A DNA stretch of 64,000 nt from JAKAVN01 sp963734845 (GTDB lineage: Bacteria; Desulfobacterota; Binatia; Binatales; Binataceae), in assembly GCA_963734845.1 (NCBI GenBank), contig CAVTIS010000010.1:46107-110106 (forward strand). The letters are read 5' to 3'. Below are positions 60,411-64,000 of this stretch, piece after piece; the first letter of the stretch is position 1, and the number at the start of each line of letters is the position of its first letter. The notes under the pieces are model-generated. The model had not been told where the DNA came from. It did no database searches and was given only the letters and a program-made list of their open reading frames with translations. A program made the position numbers and the translations under genes.

Positions 60411-61982
60411 CTCCGCGCCCGCGGCACGCGGCGGAGCCGCGGCCTGCAGGCGTTCGACGGTCAACGTCGTGCCGTAACCGGGCAGCAGCGGCGCCAGCGC
60501 GACCCGTCCGCCGTAGGACTCCACGAAGCTCTGGCCGTCGACGATTTTGTCGCGCCAGTCCTCGCCCTTCACCAGCACGTCGGGCCTCACGGCGCGAACG
60601 ATACGCTCGGCGCGCGTCTCGTCGAACACCACGACGTAATCCACCACCTCGAGCGCGGCCAGAATCAGCGCCCGCTCGGCTGCCGGATAAATCGGACGGC
60701 TGTCGCCTTTGATCAAACGCACGCTGCGGTCGGAGTTGAGTCCCACCACCAGCGAGTCGCCCTGTGCACGCGCGAAAGAGAGCATCTCGATATGTCCCGC
60801 GTGCAGCAGGTCGAAGCATCCGTTGGCGAAGACCACGCGCCGGCCCGCGCTGCGCTGGCGCTCGAGCGTCGGGCGCAATTCTTCGACCGATACGATTTTG
60901 CGCTGCGCGCTCTCGGGCCCCGGGTTGAGCGCCCGCGCCAGGTCCTCGCGCGAGATTATCTCCGTGCCGAGCCGGCTGACCTCGATCCCCGCGGCCAGGT
61001 TCGCGAGCCGCGCCGCCGAGGCGAAACTGAGCCCGGCGATCGCGAACAGGCCGAACACCGCGAGCACCACGTCGCCCGCGCCGGTTACGTCGTACACCGC
61101 TCGCGGCGTGGTCGCGATGTAGGTATGCGGGCCGCGCCGCTCGCTGAGATACATCCCCTCGCGGTCGAGCGTCACCAGGCAGGCATCGAGCTTGAGCCGG
61201 CGGATCAGTCCGTCCGCCGCGCGCATCCACGCCTCGCGGTCGGTCAGGCGTATGCCGGTGGCGAACTCGGTCTCGTAGCGATTGGGCGTGAGCGCGGTCG
61301 CGCCGCTATAGATCGAGAAATCCTCGCTGAGGCGCGGATCGACGATCACCGGGATTCTGCGCCGACGCGCGCCGTCGATCAGCCGGCGCAAAAGCCCCGG
61401 TGTCAGTAGACCCTTGTTGATGTCCGAGATGAGCACGCCGTCGACGCGCCCGAGTTCGCGCTCGAGATGGCGCGTGAGCGCGCGCTCTTTGGCCGGGCTA
61501 AGTGGATGCGGCGCTTCCTGGTCGACGCGCAGTAGCTGCTGCGTGGCGCGGTTGGCCGATTGCACCGAGCCGAGCATCCGTTCCTTGACGATTGTCGGGC
61601 GATCGGAGTCGACCAGCACGGAGCGGGTGTCGATACCCAGGTCGCCGAACATCTCGCGGAGCAATTCGCCGTTGCGATCGGCGCCTACCACGCTAAGCGC
61701 GCTCACCCGCGCTCCCAGCGCCCGCAGATTGGCCATCACGAAACCCGCATTACCCGGGCGCTCCTCGATCCGGCTGACTTGCAATATTGGAATCGGCGCC
61801 TCGGGCGAGACGCGAGCCACGTCGCCCATGATATAGCGGTCGAGGATCACCTCGCCGGCGACCAGCACGCGGAGCGGCTTGAGCGTTGGGAGTTCAATCC
61901 GTCCGCCGGGGACGCTGGCGCGCGATCCCTTGTCGTCGCGGCCAGTGACGGCGCGTCCAGTCGCACGGCCCGTGCGTTTCAT
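60342..61982 (-). CDS. hldE: Bifunctional heptose 7-phosphate kinase / heptose 1-phosphate adenylyltransferase
   Basis: Two-domain enzyme for ADP-heptose needed in LPS inner core. The N-terminal ribokinase-type kinase (residues 35-355) contains GEVILDRYIMGDV, RPGNAGFVMANL and the catalytic TGAGDVVLAV. The C-terminal nucleotidyltransferase (from about 370) has VVFANGCFDLLHAGHIEML. At 546 residues it exceeds the usual 475-490 because of a basic 30-residue N-terminal and a 35-residue C-terminal tail. The tail coding region overlaps murJ on the other strand. Confidence 0.94.
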   Translation of the reverse strand: MKRTGRATGRAVTGRDDKGSRASVPGGRIELPTLKPLRVLVAGEVILDRYIMGDVARVSPEAPIPILQVSRIEERPGNAGFVMANLRALGARVSALSVVGADRNGELLREMFGDLGIDTRSVLVDSDRPTIVKERMLGSVQSANRATQQLLRVDQEAPHPLSPAKERALTRHLERELGRVDGVLISDINKGLLTPGLLRRLIDGARRRRIPVIVDPRLSEDFSIYSGATALTPNRYETEFATGIRLTDREAWMRAADGLIRRLKLDACLVTLDREGMYLSERRGPHTYIATTPRAVYDVTGAGDVVLAVFGLFAIAGLSFASAARLANLAAGIEVSRLGTEIISREDLARALNPGPESAQRKIVSVEELRPTLERQRSAGRRVVFANGCFDLLHAGHIEMLSFARAQGDSLVVGLNSDRSVRLIKGDSRPIYPAAERALILAALEVVDYVVVFDETRAERIVRAVRPDVLVKGEDWRDKIVDGQSFVESYGGRVALAPLLPGYGTTLTVERLQAAAPPRAAGAELALKRAKPKPRGKVAGRALKLR

Positions 61983-62057
61983 GATGCCGCTCGCGATCTC
62001 AACATGATGCGGGATGATACGCGCTTACGCGCCCGCGATTAAAGTCCGACGGCGAGG

Positions 62058-63167
62058 CTAGTTCCACACCCGATGCGCGACCTCCGCCACCAGCCTCAGC
62101 TTCTTCTCCTGCGTTGCCTCGGCTATAGGATTGCCTGCGAGCACCGAGGCGAACCCGCACTGCGTGGAGAGCGCCATCTGCTCGCGCGGAAAATGACGCG
62201 CGGCTTCGTCGATTCGCGCGATCAGGGCGTCGGGCATCTCGAGCTCATCGCTCTTGGTCGAGACCAGCCCCAGCGCCACGCGCTTGTCGCCCGCGACGTC
62301 GGCGAGCGGCGCGAATGAACCCGCGCGCGGGCTATCGTATTCGAGCAGGAAAATGTCGAAACGCGTGGCGCGCGCGAAAACTTCCCTGGAGATCGCTTCG
62401 TAGCCGCCCGTGCTCAGCCAATGACCGGCGTTGTTGCCGCGGCATAGATGAAGCCCGAAGGTAACGCCCGACACATCCGCCAGCGTGTTGAGCATCTCCA
62501 CCCCTTCGCCGAGCATCCGCGCGGTCGAAATTCCATGCGCCTCGAAGACCCGCTCGCGCGTTGAAGGATCGACCAGCGTGGCCAGTTCCGGCGCGTCGAT
62601 CTGGACATATTCGCATCCGAGGCTCGCCAGTTCCGCGACCTCGGCGCGCAAGATATCGACGGCGTCGGCGAAAAGCGCGAACGGCTCGGGATAGGCCGCC
62701 GCCGAATGTTCCGGCGACCAGCGCATCGCGAGCATCAGCGGACTCGGCAGCGCCGCCTTCAGCGGAAGTCGCGCGCGGGCGCGCGCGTAGATGAATTCCT
62801 CAGCCGCCAGCGAGCGCCGGCGCCGGAGCTTGCCGGTCACGGTGAGGGGCACCGCCAAATTGATTTCGCCGGTTTCGCCGCTCGCGCCGCCCCCCCGCCA
62901 TCGCCGCGTGTCAAACGGGACCGCCTCGAAACCTTCGACATAGTCGGTCAGCGGCGCGACGAAACCCGAGCGGCGCATTTCGCCGTCGCTCACGACGTCG
63001 ACGCCGCATCGCTCCTGCAGCGCGATCGCTTCATCGACCGCGCGGTCCTCGACCCGCTTGAACTGGGCGGTGGATATGCGGTCGGCGGCGAAATCGGTCC
63101 GCGCCTGCTTCAGCCACCCCGGCCGCAGCATCGAACCGATCACCTCGGCGCGATAAATCGCCGCCAT
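62058..63167 (-). CDS. MetE-like (core cobalamin-independent methionine synthase) methyltransferase
   Basis: A 369-residue TIM-barrel protein like the C-terminal half of MetE. Zinc-ligand candidates are His and Cys in GLHLCRGN and Cys in STQCGFAS. It lacks the N-terminal MetE domain, as in YxjG-type and core-MetE proteins, which may use other methyl donors (for example corrinoid proteins) or other thiols. It starts four bases after the SDR gene stop, so they form an operon. Methyl donor unknown. Confidence 0.8.
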   Translation of the reverse strand: MAAIYRAEVIGSMLRPGWLKQARTDFAADRISTAQFKRVEDRAVDEAIALQERCGVDVVSDGEMRRSGFVAPLTDYVEGFEAVPFDTRRWRGGGASGETGEINLAVPLTVTGKLRRRRSLAAEEFIYARARARLPLKAALPSPLMLAMRWSPEHSAAAYPEPFALFADAVDILRAEVAELASLGCEYVQIDAPELATLVDPSTRERVFEAHGISTARMLGEGVEMLNTLADVSGVTFGLHLCRGNNAGHWLSTGGYEAISREVFARATRFDIFLLEYDSPRAGSFAPLADVAGDKRVALGLVSTKSDELEMPDALIARIDEAARHFPREQMALSTQCGFASVLAGNPIAEATQEKKLRLVAEVAHRVWN

Positions 63168-63171
63168 CGGC

Positions 63172-63936
63172 TCACCGAATCGCGTAACCGCCGTCGACGA
63201 CGACAGTCGCGCCGGTTACGAAGTCGGAAGCGCGCGAAGCGAGAAATACCGCCGCTCCCGCGCACTCCTGGGGTGTGCCGAAACGGCCGGCCGGCGTGCG
63301 CTTTAGGACGTCGTCGTAGAATGGACGCCCTTTGATCGGCGCGGTCATCTCGCTTTCGATCCATCCCGGCACGATCGCGTTGACCTGGATGTTACGCGCT
63401 GCCAGCTCGACCGCCATCGATTTGGTGAGTTGTATCAGACCGCCCTTGGAGGCTGCGTACGAGGGCGCAATTGGATTGCCGAAGTGCGAGTATTCGCTCG
63501 CAATATTGATGATCTTGCCGCGCTTGCGCGGGGCCATTGAGCGCGCCGCTATTTGCGAGAGCAGGAAGCCCGAATTGAGGTTGGTTTCGATCACGCGGTC
63601 CCAGGTCGCGGCATCGACCTTGAGCACGCCGCCGGGGAGCGCGATACCGGCGTTGTTGACCAGGATATCGACCGGGCCGAGTTGGCGCTCGACCTCGGCA
63701 ATCGCGGGCGCGAGCGCGGCACGATCGGTCACGTCGAGGCGGAGCGCAATCGATGCGGCGTTAAGCGCGCGAAGCTCGCCCAGCACCGCTTCGTTCTTGT
63801 CCGCGTTGCGCGCGAGCACCGCGACCGCGGCTCCCGCCGCCGCCAGTCCCAAGGCAATCCCGCGGCCGATTCCACCGTTGCCGCCAGTGACGACTGCGAC
63901 GCGGCCGTCAAGGTTGAACATTTCAGGCGCCGCCAT
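63172..63936 (-). CDS. Short-chain dehydrogenase/reductase (SDR)
   Basis: A 254-residue NAD(P)-dependent oxidoreductase of the classical SDR type: cofactor motif TGGNGGIGRG (residues 17-26), NNAG, catalytic Ser in NIASEYSHFG and YAASK (Tyr-x3-Lys), and the C-terminal GATVVVDGGYAI. The substrate is unknown; the closest style is 3-oxoacyl-ACP reductase or gluconate 5-dehydrogenase-like. It is co-transcribed with the MetE-like gene. Confidence 0.9.
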   Translation of the reverse strand: MAAPEMFNLDGRVAVVTGGNGGIGRGIALGLAAAGAAVAVLARNADKNEAVLGELRALNAASIALRLDVTDRAALAPAIAEVERQLGPVDILVNNAGIALPGGVLKVDAATWDRVIETNLNSGFLLSQIAARSMAPRKRGKIINIASEYSHFGNPIAPSYAASKGGLIQLTKSMAVELAARNIQVNAIVPGWIESEMTAPIKGRPFYDDVLKRTPAGRFGTPQECAGAAVFLASRASDFVTGATVVVDGGYAIR

Positions 63937-64000
63937 GGACGAATCTCCCCGAGCCGCGCTTGAGCGCTTGCCGCGAGCGGGCGCGCTCAGCGAATCGAAA

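Overview
This window looks like a chromosomal segment of a GC-rich, Gram-negative, LPS-bearing bacterium. The evidence is a set of Kdo and heptose genes (kdsB, kdsA, hldE), LPS transport genes (lptC, lptA), murJ, a membrane-arm complex I operon, rpoN, carD and a class I lysyl-tRNA synthetase. The mix fits a delta-proteobacterium-like lineage such as Desulfobacterota or Candidatus Binatota. That placement is inference only, because no rRNA gene is present. I saw no tRNA, rRNA or CRISPR array.

Layout. 1-4320: a 5'-truncated cysteine synthase overlapping a LarE-type sulfur transferase, then ispD, carD, rimI and an Hsp20-like gene on the minus strand. 4419-7391: a small AT-richer accessory islet bracketed by 32-bp direct repeats (31/32 identical). 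It holds a ribbon-helix-helix protein, a GmrSD-like DUF262/DUF1524 nuclease gene interrupted by one in-frame amber codon, a frameshifted and truncated small gene, a transposase relic lacking its DDE core, and a two-helix membrane protein. 7542-15800: Lpp-like lipoproteins, groEL with a long GGM tail, a zinc dehydrogenase, a Nudix hydrolase and an rsmD-coaD-aminotransferase operon. 16189-23203: a tightly packed nuoHJKLMN operon with no nuoI. 23262-36000: mixed single genes (RidA-like protein, permease, iron-dependent dehydrogenase, L,D-transpeptidase, two flavin reductases, a glycosyltransferase, a TPR protein, a D,D-carboxypeptidase) with several small secreted Ala/Pro/His-rich proteins. 35926-37026: a class III nucleotide cyclase.

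37298-46309 is one long plus-strand run: kdsB-pyrG-kdsA-small membrane protein-lptC-lptA-rpoN-hpf-ptsN-rapZ. It joins LPS precursor synthesis and transport with sigma-54 and PTS-Ntr genes. lptB, kdsC and kdsD are absent from it, and RapZ has a damaged P-loop. 46343-55583: a secreted carboxylesterase, a TVP38-like membrane protein, metK and ahcY (the SAM cycle), HPr, a DHH phosphoesterase and class I lysS. 55616-63936: a membrane-anchored sensor-like protein, hemW, murJ, hldE, and an SDR/MetE-like pair.

Four decayed copies of one dispersed intergenic repeat (around 11243, 13251, 24696 and 34975) fill most of the longer gaps. The features most worth a second look are the repeat-bracketed restriction-like islet with its nested palindromic operator, the RapZ P-loop, an ultra-basic 42-residue ORF behind the D,D-carboxypeptidase, and the group of small Lpp-like and His-rich envelope proteins.
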